From Rhynchopus sp. YZ270_cl-10 (lineage: Eukaryota > Euglenozoa > Diplonemea > Diplonemida > Diplonemidae): DNA of 64,000 nt. The stretch spans positions 310,001 through 374,000 of the forward strand of contig OZ037884.1 of assembly GCA_964035575.1 (NCBI GenBank). The letters run 5' to 3'. The translations under genes and the position numbers were made by a program. Under the pieces are notes generated by a model. The model did no database searches and was not told the DNA's origin. It worked only from the letters and a program-made list of their open reading frames with translations. Of the stretch, positions 45,474 through 56,600 are shown in pieces (position 1 is the stretch's first letter; each line of letters starts with the position of its first letter).

Positions 45474-46870
45474 GGATCATATCAGGCTATTTCCTAAATC
45501 TGAGTTTCGATTTTAGGATTTGAGATTTGGGAAATGCCGCACTTTTTTTTCGCCTAAGGGGGAAGGTAGGTAGGGCGGCACTTCTGTCTGGGAAAAAGTG
45601 ACCAGGGAAAAAAATGTTGGGGTCCCGTGCTCCCAAATGTGCGAAATAAGCAAGAAAAAAGTATTTTTGCGCACATGTGTATAAAAAAAATCCGCCTCCG
45701 GCGGGGTTCGTATTCGAGGGTTTTCAGAGATATCACGATATGAGGATTCCTTAAGAAACCATTGAATCTTATTTCAGAATAATAGTACCTTAGAGTGTTT
45801 TTGGACACATATGACCCCACCGTGGAGAGCAATCAACTCGTGCAATCAAAAGAAAGTGGAGAAAAGGTACAAAAAAAAAGTTGGGTACCGTGCGCCTGCG
45901 GCGCTTCTTGTTCCCTACCAGTTTCTACAGGCAAACACTTGCCCCCTTTACCTTACACTGACGGATTTTGACCAAAACCAAGAACTTGTCCATTTCGGAA
46001 AATTGACCCCACCACACAACGCACGGATTCCGGAAATGCAAATGCCGGTGTTTTCGGGCATTTTCATGTTTCAAGACGTCAGGATCAGGGAGAGAAAATT
46101 TGGTTGTGGGATTTACCTTGGCCCTCTTTACCCTACATGGATTTTGACCAAAACCAAGAATTTGGCCATTTCGGCAAAGTGACCCCACCACAGCGCGGGC
46201 GGATTCCGGAAATTCCAATCGCGGTATGTTTTGGAGCTGAAAACCCACTGTTTTTTCAGGGGAAAAATTGCTTCCAAATGTCGGAATTTTCCGAATTTTC
46301 CTGAAAATGACCCTTGTTTACGAGTATGGGTTCATATTTTGCGAAAATTTAAGTCACTAAATTTTTGTCCATTTTTCCGAATATGCCCCACCACAAGCCG
46401 GGATTGGCTCGGAAATGCAACAAAACGCCCTCTTGGGCGGAAAAAAACCTCACAAAAATGCCGCACTTTTTTTGCATTTCTTTTTCGAAATTTTGGAAAA
46501 AACGCCCCAGAGTTAGGAAATAGCCTGGATCATATGTCATATCTCGTATGAGCACCCCTGCCTGAATGGATCAGGCACTCCGCTAGGTACTAAAGTTCTG
46601 TTGATTGTCAACAGAACTTTTTGAAAATGGGGAAAAAAAGAAAAAAAAAAAAAGTTCTGCTAAGTGGTTCAGACCCGTTCTACCTGTCAAAAAAGCTCAG
46701 GAGAAGAAGATATGGAGAGGTGAGTGCTCAAACGTCCCAAAAAAGTCAAAATCGGGCGTTGGTAAAAAAAAAAGTTGCGTACCGTGCGCCTGCGGCGCAA
46801 GCATGTACCCCACCAACGTGGACCATCAACAGAATATTTTCAAAATCGGAAATCCTAGCGGAGAGCCTGG
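42831..46870. repeat. Mosaic of the CGCCTGCGGCGC repeat family
   Basis: GTACCGTGCGCCTGCGGCGC or its complement occurs near 43057, 43243, 43850, 45105, 45887 and 46780, each next to an A-rich stretch and often to the block CCGTGGAGAGCAATCGGCTC. Three tandem units of about 170-200 bases run through 45960-46440 (TTTTGACCAAAACCAAGAA, CCATTTCGG, CCCCACCAC, GGATTGGCTCGGAAATGC). Inverted copies are at 43730-43830 and 44290-44410. A 57-base unit is duplicated at 44509-44622. GAATGGCAGGGGTGCTCAT (43453) is nearly inverted at 46547. No gene is supported. Confidence 0.65.
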
Positions 46871-48041
46871 AATGGATGCAAAAAAAAAAAAAAAAAAAAA
46901 AAAAAAACGACAAAACAAAAATAATAATTTTACATTTCAACTCAAAGAAGAGAAAGTACAGGGGGGGCGGGGCGGGGGGGACAAAGAGAAAATAAAAGCA
47001 TAGAAAAACACCAAATAGCCCTGTTCTGCGCATCAGCGTCAAGCGTCGCAGCCGCTTCTCTCAAGCGAAAGGGAGAAGCAACGCGCTGCTAACAAGCAGG
47101 CAGCAGAATGGGTTGGCGGGGTGTGCAAAAAAGCAGCAAAACTAGAAAACAACAACAACAACAACAGTGTGGAAGACAATATGTAACACAATGCAACTCA
47201 TGTACACAAAGACCCCCAAATTTGTAGAAAATCAAACAGAAAAAATGGAGAAAAATAAGCAAGTGCCTCGGTGTGTCCAAAGTAGGAAACAATAGCAAAA
47301 AAATCAAACAGATAGTGTGTGCAAGATGAATGCGATGCAAAACCCAACCCATGTACACAAAAAAAAAAAAAAAACACCGCTTAGAACAATAAAAACGCAA
47401 GAGTATTTCAACATATTATGCATTCAATAAGTAGCATAACATTAGTATACAATAAAAACGCAAGAAAAAATAGCCCTGTCTTTCCAAGGTGCGCGCTCAA
47501 AAGGCGAAGGTGGAAGTACAAACGTCTCTTGGTACGCAGCCTCGTTTAACAGCAAATAACTGAAAAGCAAATAAAGCGCAAAAAATACCAACCAAGTGAT
47601 GTATGGAGAAAAAGAAGGAAAAAAAGACAGAGAAGGAAACCCCCTGCTGTACAACGAGGAGTGATGGCTTGGAAAGGTTTTTCCAAAACACGACCCCTAG
47701 GGTACTGCACAGACAGTTGGTTTTTAACACAACACGTGGTGTGGTACGTGCGATGATATCTCTGGTGGCCATATTGAGAATTATTAGCAACAAAACAGAT
47801 CTCATTGGTTCTGTCCGACCCCTCCACGAGAGGAAATTTGAAAAAAAGACAAATAAAAAATAAATAAAAAACAATCAAAATCAGTAGACCGTCCCTTTAC
47901 CGAGACGTTTCTGAGCAAACCCAACACAACCGGGGAAGGCAACAGAGCGCTATGAACGGGCCTTCAGAACAGCCATCCCTTTTCCCGATCTGAAACCACC
48001 ACAAGACCCTCCCAACGCTCCTGACGACTCTTTTCATTGAC
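46871..48041. other. Noncoding region downstream of metE
   Basis: A-rich sequence with homopolymers up to about 28 A (46879-46906). The stretch at 47040-47900 has no recognised module and no supported gene. 47885-48041 is of mixed composition and probably the metE 3' flank. Confidence 0.45.
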
Positions 48042-50381
48042 CTATGAAGTCTGTGCACACTCCGCACGCACAATGCGTGTTGCCTCCACCATGTTCTTGA
48101 GGGAGGGTGTCACCTCCTCCCAACGACGTGTCTTCAGCCCGCAGTCGGGGTTGATCCACACACGCGAGGTCGGGAGGTGTGTTGTGTCGACAATCTCGCT
48201 CAGGCGCTTCACCAGAACGTCGACCTGCGGGACCTCGGCAGAGTGCACGTCGTACACACCAAACCCAATGTCACGGCCATAGCCGTAGTCGGACAGTGCA
48301 CCGAGGACGGTGTTGCCGCCACGTGAGTTCTCAATGAGCAGCACGTCTGCGTCCATCTCGTCAATCGCACGGAGCGTCGTTGCGTCGTCGAAGGATGAGT
48401 AGCACATATGGGTTGCCACCATGGTCTCGGGACGTGCCGACGCAGTGCACAGACGGAAGGCATCGACCGCCCACCGCATGTACGTCGCACTGTCGGACGC
48501 CTTGAGCGGCATGCGCTCACGCACCGCCGCCTCGTCGACCTGCACAATGCGGCACCCTGCGTCCTCCAGGTCGCGGATCTCGTCCGACACTGCACGCGCC
48601 AGCTGCATCGCCTGCTCCGAACGCGGCACGTCCGTCCTGCAGAACGACCAGTTCAGAATCGTCACCGGCCCCGTCAGCATCCCCTTCACAGGTGTGCACC
48701 CGCTCTCCTTCTGTGCGTGTGCAAACTCGGCCACCGTCAGCGCCCCACGCCGCACCACGTCTGCGTAGATGATCGGCGGACGCACACACCGCGACCCGTA
48801 CGACTGCACCCACCCAAGGCGGGTGATGACCATCCCCTCCAGGCGCTCCCCAAAGTACTCCACCATGTCCGCACGCTCAGGCTCGCCGTGCACGAAGACG
48901 TCGAGGCCAAGGTCGCGCTGGAGGCCGACGTTCTCACTGATGACGCCCTCGATGAAGGTGCGGTAGGCAGCAGCGTCCATCTTCCCGGTGCGGTGCTGCT
49001 GGCGCGCACGCCGGATCGCGTCCGTCTGCGGGAAGGACCCGATCGTGCTGGTGGCCAGGGCAGGGAGGTCCACCTGGCTGCCACGACGTGCCTCGTATGC
49101 CTTGCTCCGCGTCAGCTCTGCTGCCGCCACCGACGTCACACTGATGTTGTCCTCCCCGGCCCATACTGCCGTCGCCGTTGCGCTTGCTACAGGCGGGTTC
49201 TGCGACAGGGCCACAAGCTGTGCCACCTTCTGCACAGCAAAGGCAATGCGCTCTGTCAGTGCTGCAGACGCCGCCACATCGACAGCCCCTGCCTTGTGCA
49301 CAACAAAGGTCTCCACCGACGCGTCGTAGGGTACGTGCTGCAGAGAGCACGACGCAGCAATGTCCACACGCGACGCAGGCACAACCGAGAGCACGCGCGC
49401 CAGAAGGGACCGCGTGTGTGCGTCGTTGGCCCACACACTGCGCCCGTCCACCACCCCCGCCCCAAGGCGCTTCGTCGCATGCGGGAAGCCGACCTTCTGC
49501 AGCACCTCAATCGCCCCCTTGCTGCGGCACAGGTCCAGTGTCACCGTCGCCACCCCCTCAATCGACACCAGCGTCGTGTACACCGCCTCCGACACGCTCT
49601 CGTGGTGCACACACAGGTTCACCGCGATGCTGCACGACGCAGCCGCTGCCGCCAGCTGCTCGTGGATGCGCTTTGTGGTGTTCAGGACCGACGCCTCGTC
49701 CGCACCCGACGTCCCCAGCCACGGCTCGTGGATCTGCACGTCCGACACACCCCCAGCCGCCTCCAGCTCCTTGAACAGACGTGCGTACAAGGGCACCAGC
49801 GCCTCTGCCAGCGTCTCCGCCGTGTCTGTCCCGGCAATCTTGCTCAGGTGTGCGAAGGTCACTGGGCCGAGCACAATCGGCACGCACTTCGGCTGCTGCG
49901 GGAGGCCTGCTGCCACCTGCTGTGCGTGCTTCACAATGTGCACGTAGTCGGCAAAGAAGGTCGCATGCGACGGCTTCGCCACCTCGGCAGCCACCCCTGC
50001 GTCAATCTCGGGCACCAGAATGTGGTAGTTCGTGTCAAAGTACTTCAGCAGCTGCAGGGCCGTGCAGTCCCCTGCCCCCTTTGCCTGGGCGAAGTAGTTT
50101 GCGAGGGTGCCCGGTGCGCCTGCACTTGCAAAGCGCTTGCTCGTCAGCCCAAAGCGCACATTCCAGTCCAGCACGTGGTCGTAGAGTGTCGAGTCGCCCA
50201 CCCCAATGCAGGACACACCGGCACCGCCCTGGATGCGCACCGCCTCTGCCAGCACAGAGTCGCGCACAGAGAGCAGCTCCGCCTCGCTGAGGTTGCCTGC
50301 CCAGTGCTTCTCCAGGGCTGCCTTCAGCTCACGCCTCCCTCCGACACGGGGGAAGCCAAGGGTGCTGGTTGGGAGCGACAT
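48042..50381 (-). CDS. metE: Cobalamin-independent methionine synthase
   Basis: This encodes 779 residues (bacterial MetE is about 753) and transfers the methyl group of 5-methyltetrahydropteroyl-triglutamate to homocysteine, the last step of methionine synthesis, in the cytosol. The start at 50381 gives MSLPTSTLGFPRVGGRRELK, the usual N-terminus; an upstream in-frame extension is low-complexity leader. Visible family motifs are GFPRVG, VHGEPERADMVEYFGE, VQVDEAAVRERMPL, and the zinc ligands HMC near residues 659-661 and the Cys of NPDCGLKTR near 747. Both the N-terminal and catalytic barrels are complete and no intron is present. High GC contrasts with the A/T-rich flanks. A pyrimidine tract ending CCACCAG near 50430 is a possible trans-splice acceptor. 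Confidence 0.97.
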   Translation of the reverse strand: MSLPTSTLGFPRVGGRRELKAALEKHWAGNLSEAELLSVRDSVLAEAVRIQGGAGVSCIGVGDSTLYDHVLDWNVRFGLTSKRFASAGAPGTLANYFAQAKGAGDCTALQLLKYFDTNYHILVPEIDAGVAAEVAKPSHATFFADYVHIVKHAQQVAAGLPQQPKCVPIVLGPVTFAHLSKIAGTDTAETLAEALVPLYARLFKELEAAGGVSDVQIHEPWLGTSGADEASVLNTTKRIHEQLAAAAASCSIAVNLCVHHESVSEAVYTTLVSIEGVATVTLDLCRSKGAIEVLQKVGFPHATKRLGAGVVDGRSVWANDAHTRSLLARVLSVVPASRVDIAASCSLQHVPYDASVETFVVHKAGAVDVAASAALTERIAFAVQKVAQLVALSQNPPVASATATAVWAGEDNISVTSVAAAELTRSKAYEARRGSQVDLPALATSTIGSFPQTDAIRRARQQHRTGKMDAAAYRTFIEGVISENVGLQRDLGLDVFVHGEPERADMVEYFGERLEGMVITRLGWVQSYGSRCVRPPIIYADVVRRGALTVAEFAHAQKESGCTPVKGMLTGPVTILNWSFCRTDVPRSEQAMQLARAVSDEIRDLEDAGCRIVQVDEAAVRERMPLKASDSATYMRWAVDAFRLCTASARPETMVATHMCYSSFDDATTLRAIDEMDADVLLIENSRGGNTVLGALSDYGYGRDIGFGVYDVHSAEVPQVDVLVKRLSEIVDTTHLPTSRVWINPDCGLKTRRWEEVTPSLKNMVEATRIVRAECAQTS

Positions 50382-51280
50382 TGTTCTTGGGCTGTTTGGG
50401 AGGTCTCTTTGGGAAGATAGTATCTGGTGGGTGGTGTTGGGGGTGGGGGAGGGAAGTACAAACAATAGAAACCCAACACAATGTGATGCAGAACATCCTG
50501 CAGAAGACGGTGGACCACAACCATATAGTCCTATCCTCATTTCGTTACATCTAAGTAAAAAAAGGGGAGGAGGGAAAGTGAAGGTGAATAGCGCAAACAC
50601 ATCTGGAAACAGCAGGCACGACGTGCCGCGGGGTTATCAATAACTCCGGGGTGTTCAATAAAGAAAGGGTTGCAAAGTGGAAACACCTCACCATCCCCCA
50701 GCAGGCAGAACACATGAAGGAAGGATGGAAAAAAATAAAAAGAGAGAGAAAAAAAAAAAGGGTACCTTTTTTTGTTGTAGTATCGACAATCATCCATCAA
50801 AAATAGGTTTACAAGTTGTATTTTTTTTTTTGTATGGTTTTTTGTTTTGTTTTCCCTCAGCTTGTTTATATATTTTGTATTTTTTATTTTTTTGCCATGG
50901 AATTTTGAGAAAATCCCAACGTTTTGTGTGTTGGTGGTTTGAAGCACCATTTTTTTTTTCCTTTTCCGCCTCATTTTTTGAGGCTGGATTTTGTGTCTTA
51001 CAAAAAATTGTCAAAAAAAAAAAACTGTTGGAGTACTGTGTAGCTGCATGGTGCAATCTCCATCTTCCTATTTTCTTTTGTTTTTGTTTTTTTGGGGGTG
51101 GGGAAGAGAATGGGATCAAAATTTCGAAATTGCGTGGAGCTCACACGAGAAAAACGAGGTGTCTACACGTTATCAATTATTCAAAAAAAAAAAGGGGGGA
51201 GAAGGAAAAAAAAAAGCAAAATCGGGAATGCAAGAGACAGGCTCTCATACAACATATATGAAATACAATGTAGTACGATA

Positions 51281-51495
51281 CACGACAGTGAAGCAAATTA
51301 TTTGACTTGTGGTGTATAAAGTGATACGGTAGAAGATGAACCTAAGTCTCTCATGCTGGCCTCACCTTGGCTCCTTGGTATCCTTATCCACCTAAATGTT
51401 TTGACTTTGTGGTTTTCACCGTTGGCTTACAAAAGTGAAAACCACAAAGTAAAACAGTTTATACTAAAAGTCAAGTCATTCACTTCACCGTCGTG
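51281..51495. mobile_element. MITE-like hairpin with CACGACAGTGAAG ends and nested hairpin
   Basis: CACGACAGTGAAGCAAATTA is inverted at the right end (TTCACTTCACCGTCGTG). Inside are a type-1 module (51332-51367) and a hairpin TTTGTGGTTTTCAC...GTGAAAACCACAAA (51408-51450). The module therefore sits within a transposon-like unit. Confidence 0.65.
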
Positions 51496-52470
51496 TATAC
51501 TAGCCACGATGCCCCCATTCCCCCTGTTAGAATTCTCATTGAATAACCTAATCAGAGCATGTTTTAAACTGCGGGATTCTGTTCGAAAAAAGAAAAAGAA
51601 AAAGAAAAGATTGTGTTTTTTTATGAAACCAAATTTAACCAAAAGCGGAAGGTTAATTTGTTTTAAAAAAAAACATCTTTTTTTCCCTATTTTCTTTGCG
51701 CATTGAATTGAATAACAAAATGTGTCAATCAATGCAGAAGAAAACAGAACCCCCCGCGTCCAGTTGCACTCTGATTAAGGCTTTATGTCATGAAGAATAA
51801 GAAGAAAAAAACGGTGTTGGGGATGAAAAAAATAAATTCAAAAAAAGGGAGGAGATAATTTTGGAAAATAACATTCCCAGGGAAGGAGAGGTGAAAGGGG
51901 AGTGTTTTTTTTTGGGGGACGTTTTGAGTAATTGATTATAAAAATTTTTTTTTTAAAAAAATGGCAGATGTACGGTCAATGACAGAGAGCGCCATATCTA
52001 TTGTTTTGTTTTACATATAAATAAGATATCGGGGCGAAGAAAGCGCAAAAATGACACATTTTTTTTAAAACAAAACAAAGGCTAATGAAGCCTAATAAAA
52101 GTTTGGAGAGGCTCATAAACTGGGGGGAAAATGGAAAAGGTAAAAAGAGGTAAGGAGGCAGGCAAACTCAAGCACAAAAAGCACATATATTTCGGATGCA
52201 AATGGTTCCTTTTCTTTTTGTTTTTTTTTTTTTTTTGTTTTTTTTGATAATTCTGAAAAAACGGACAGCCACCACGCAAAAGTGGTCTGCACGCATTCAT
52301 TTTTTTTTGGTATACTTCCATGATCAATCAACGATCACCACAGAATTTTCCAACGTTTTTTTTGTTTGTTTGTTTTTTTGAAAGTTAAACAGCTTTTTTA
52401 ATATTATCCTCGAAAAGGGAAAATAAACATCACATCGCTTCGAACACAGTGGAATCCACCAAAGAAATAA

Positions 52471-52510
52471 AGTTTATAAGATGAACCTAAGCCTCTTTGC
52501 TTGGGCACCT
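52471..52510 (+). repeat. Type-1 stem-loop module
   Basis: AGTTTATAAGATGAACCTAA opens it; CTAAGC pairs with GCTTGG (one wobble) around CTCTTT, then GCACCTAA. Confidence 0.65.
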
Positions 52511-53686
52511 AATATAAAACTCGTAAGATGAATGTGCCTCTCGTGCACACGCACACATTGTAGTGAACACGCTGGGAAACCAGGGTAACTACTCTGCCTG
52601 CCACTCCACTTATCATGAACGATACAATACGATGGCCATTTCCAAGACACGGACAATGCTGCTAGGCTTGGGGGGGGAAGGGGAAAAGAGAGAAAAAAAA
52701 AGGGGGGGGGGAAACAAACAGAATAATCCTGTTTCACAATGACAATAGTGCACATGAGGGGTTTTATACATAAAATGGGATACGTGAAGAGAGAAATGTG
52801 GAGAGAAAATAAAAAAAGGTACTAAGCAAGCTAAACGCGGGCAGTGTCTGTGTTTATGTTTTTTTTGTTGTTCGTTTTGGTTTTTTTAAAAGAAAATCCT
52901 ATGTTTTTTTTTTACACGATTACTGCCATACACCATGAGCATGCTGGGCCAGACCAATTGGGGAGGGGGGAGATTAGGGAAAAAAAAAAATGTAAATTTG
53001 ACAAAAACTGTTGCTACTCTTTTTTTTTTTTTTTTTTTTTTTCCAATCACCACGTTTTATTTGAATAGTTTGTCCCGTAAACTTTTTTTTAAAAAACTGC
53101 ATCATATTAGCAGACAAAATAACACTTTTTCAACAGCACATTGTGGAACGTTGCAATATGTGTGGGTAATATGCTGACCTTGGTGCTAATGGAATCTTGT
53201 GTATAGAGCCCTATACAAGAATAACATTAGTACAAAACAAAGCACAGCATGGATTTACCCCCACATGGTATATAAAAGAAACGAAAAGGTTTGTTTAGAC
53301 GAACTTAAGTCTCATAGTACTCAGTCGTCACAAAAAAAGGGGGGGGGGGTGTATGAGATGAACCTAAGCCTCTCATGGAAAAAGAAAAAAAAAATGACTC
53401 AATGAAATACCAACTGCATATTAATACAGCGGACGTTTTCTGTTTTGTTTTTGTTGTTGTTTTTTTTTTTTTTTTTGGAGGAGAAACGATAATGGGAGCA
53501 AGCCTTGTTAGTCCCCGGACTAAAAATATATCGACCCCAAAAAAAAAAACAAAATGAGGGGTGCATTCTTCACAAAAGAGGGAGGGGGAAAAAAACGCAT
53601 CAGAAAGACAGTTTTTTTTATCGTTTTATCTTCTTTGTATTGTCCCTGAGGGGATATACTTTAAAAAAAAATTTTTAAATCACCTT

Positions 53687-56600
53687 CTAAATGGCACAGA
53701 TGTCGTTACGTGGACCGGTGATGAGATCGTTCTCCTTGATCGCCTGCATAGCGACTTCGGGTGCGATTTCGCCAAGCTCTGCCAGGCTGGAGAGTGTGTG
53801 GCACACAACGGACTCGCGGTCGATCTCGAAGAAACGGCGGAGGTTCTTCCTCGTGTCGGAACGCCCGAAGCCGTCAGTTCCGAGCACAACGTAGGTTCCG
53901 GGCACGGCAGCACGGATGCTGTCGGGGAGCGCCTTCTGGTGGTCGGACATGGCCACTGTGAGGGCCGGGCCGTCCTTCCACATCTCTGTCACATGAGGTT
54001 CGCGACGGGCCTCACCCGGGTTGAGACGGTTGTGGCGCAGTGCGTCGTTCATGTCGTTGTGGAGCTCTCCGTAGCTGATGTGGGAGGGGTGTGGTGTGGT
54101 ATGGTGTGGTATTAATTTATTAATGCCTAGTGAGGGTAATTCTTGCGCAGAATATGGCCCTTTGGTATGGTGTGGTGTGATGTGATGTGATGTGATGTGG
54201 TGTGGTTAATGATGAGAACACTTCTTGCGCAGAATATGTCCCTTAAAGGTGTATGAGATACAGTATTTGAATGAATTTTTTTTTGTGAACTTTGCTACTT
54301 TGTGCTCTTTCTTGGTTTGTTTTTTGAAAACTTGGTTGGATTAGTGTAGACACCCGAGGATGAACTCCACTATCTTTTTCACTTGTTTGTTCTTTAATTG
54401 GTCGGGTGAAGATATATTTGAATAACAGTAATAGGAAGTGAAGTATGAACGGTGAGGTGGTTATTGAGTGATCGACAAAAAATGTGTAGCGTGAAACTAC
54501 TAGGGGGTGAAATAACAACGAATTTCTGGCAGAGTTAAGTGTCGAAAACACAGCATGGTTGGTGAAAAAATGGGGGGAAATATTTTTTTTGTAGAATTCT
54601 GCCTCAAAACGAAGAAGAATAGGAATATGCCATACCTCACTACACTCCAGATCTCAGAGGACACGTTGTACTTCTCGTCAAGGATCTTGGCTGCCTCCAT
54701 AACTTCGTTCAGAAGCGCACCGCTGCCAAGGAGACGCACCTTGGTGGGGTGGTCGCCCACAGTCTGCAGGTTGTACATTCCACGACGGACACCCTCACGC
54801 ACACGGTCAACGTCCTGTTGGGTGGGTGGGTTTATTTAAAAAAAATCGAAGCAGAAATTTAATTTCTGGTATTTTTGTTGGGTGGGTGGGTTACATTGTG
54901 GGTGAACATTTTCTCTCTTTTTTAGATCTATTGATTCTCCCATTCACATCGCTTTAGCAAGAAAATCACTCTTCAATAAACTCATCTGGGATTCTTTGAA
55001 ATGATACGAAAAAACAAAAGACAAACTAACGTACTCACTATAGCAAAAACAGCACACATCATAGAACATTGTACTCTCCTCCTTCAAAAGTAAAAAAAGA
55101 CATACCCCCTCCTCAAGAGCCGGCATCGGTGTGTCGTCGTTGTAGATCTGGATGTAGTAGATGACATCCTTGTCTTCCTTCCACATTTCGTTGATGCCCT
55201 GCTCCAGCAGCAGCGCCACTTCGTACCCAAAGGCCGGGTCGTACCCACGCACCGCAGGGTTCGACATCGCAATGAGCAGCGAATGTCCGTCCTGATGCTG
55301 CAGGCCCTCTCCGTTCAGAGAGGTCCTCCCCGCTGTGGCACCCATCAAGAACCCTCTGGTTCTGCAGTCCCCTGCCTGCCAAATAAAGTCACCAACACGC
55401 TGGAACCCAAACATCGAGTAGTACACGAAGAACGGAAGCGTTGGGCAGCCCTGCGAAGAGTACGACGTCCCTGCCGCCATCCACGTACACAGCGCCCCTG
55501 CCTCGGAGATACCTTCCTGAAGCAGCTGCCCATCTGGGGCCTCCGAATACGGCATCATGGTGCTGTGGTCAACAGGGGTGTATGACTGCCCAAAGGGGGC
55601 ATGGATTTTGAACTTTCCAAAGAGCCCCTCAAGACCAAAGGTTCTGCTCTCGTCGGTGACGATCGGGACAACACGCTTCCCGAAGTTCTTCACTTCCATA
55701 AGGGTTTTGAGAATCGCACCCCATGCTTTGGTAGTCGATTGGGTGCGGTTCGGTGCAGTTCCTTTGAAGTGCTTTGCGTAGACCTCGGGGCCAGGGCATT
55801 GCACGACAGATGAGACTTTAACAGGGTTGCGGGTAGGGAGGTATCCACCAAGCTCGGTGCGGCGTGCCTGGACGTATTTGGTTTCGGCGCTGTCAGCGCC
55901 TGGGTCACAGATGAGGTCTTCGTCATGCAGCTCGAGGTGCTCATCTGTCTTTGGGATGTCCAATCTGTTGCGGAAATGCTTCAAATCCTCGACCTTAATG
56001 TTCTTCATTTGGTGAACCGGGTTTTTGCCGATGAACGTCTTCAGAGAATGTCCCTTCAGCGTCTTTGCAAGGATAACGGTAGGACGTCCTCCTTCTTCAG
56101 CGTTCAAGGTTGCCTGGTGGAGAGCAGAGTAGATCTTTTTCTTGTCGTGCCCTCCGGGGGTCATGTAGGCGTCAAGGAGGTCGCGGTCGGTGAGATGCTC
56201 AACCTTCTTGGCGAGAGTTTCGGTGTTGAAGAGCTCTTCGCGGATTTTGCTTCCATCAAGCCCTGCGGCAAGACGTTGGCAATCTCCGTCAGGGTGGTTC
56301 TCAAGCTTATCCACAAGCTCCCCATCAGTGTCCCCCTCAACCAATTCGTTAAAGTCGCCACCCCAAATCAGCTTAATGCAATCCCACCCGGCACCCCTAA
56401 AGAGCCCCTCAAACTCCTGAATCACCTTGCTGTTGCCACGAACCGGGCCGTCCAGACGCTGGTAGTTGCAGTTCACGACAAAGATGACGTTGTTCAGACG
56501 CTCCCTTCCTGCGACTGCGATTGCCGAGATGGTTTCGCTTTCGTCCATCTCACCGTCCCCAACGAAGCACCAGACGCGAGACTGAGAGGTGTCAGTTAAT

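Larger units (their letters stand above)
50382..53686. other. Noncoding region between aceE and metE
   Basis: Holds a type-4 piece (50508-50556), type-7 words near 50775-50805, a type-2 variant near 51028-51063, the hairpin element at 51281-51495, type-1 modules at 51332-51367, 52471-52510, near 53289-53330 and near 53350-53380, and a type-5 module near 52520-52560. Long T runs occur at 53020-53042 and 53460-53476. No gene is supported. Confidence 0.55.
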
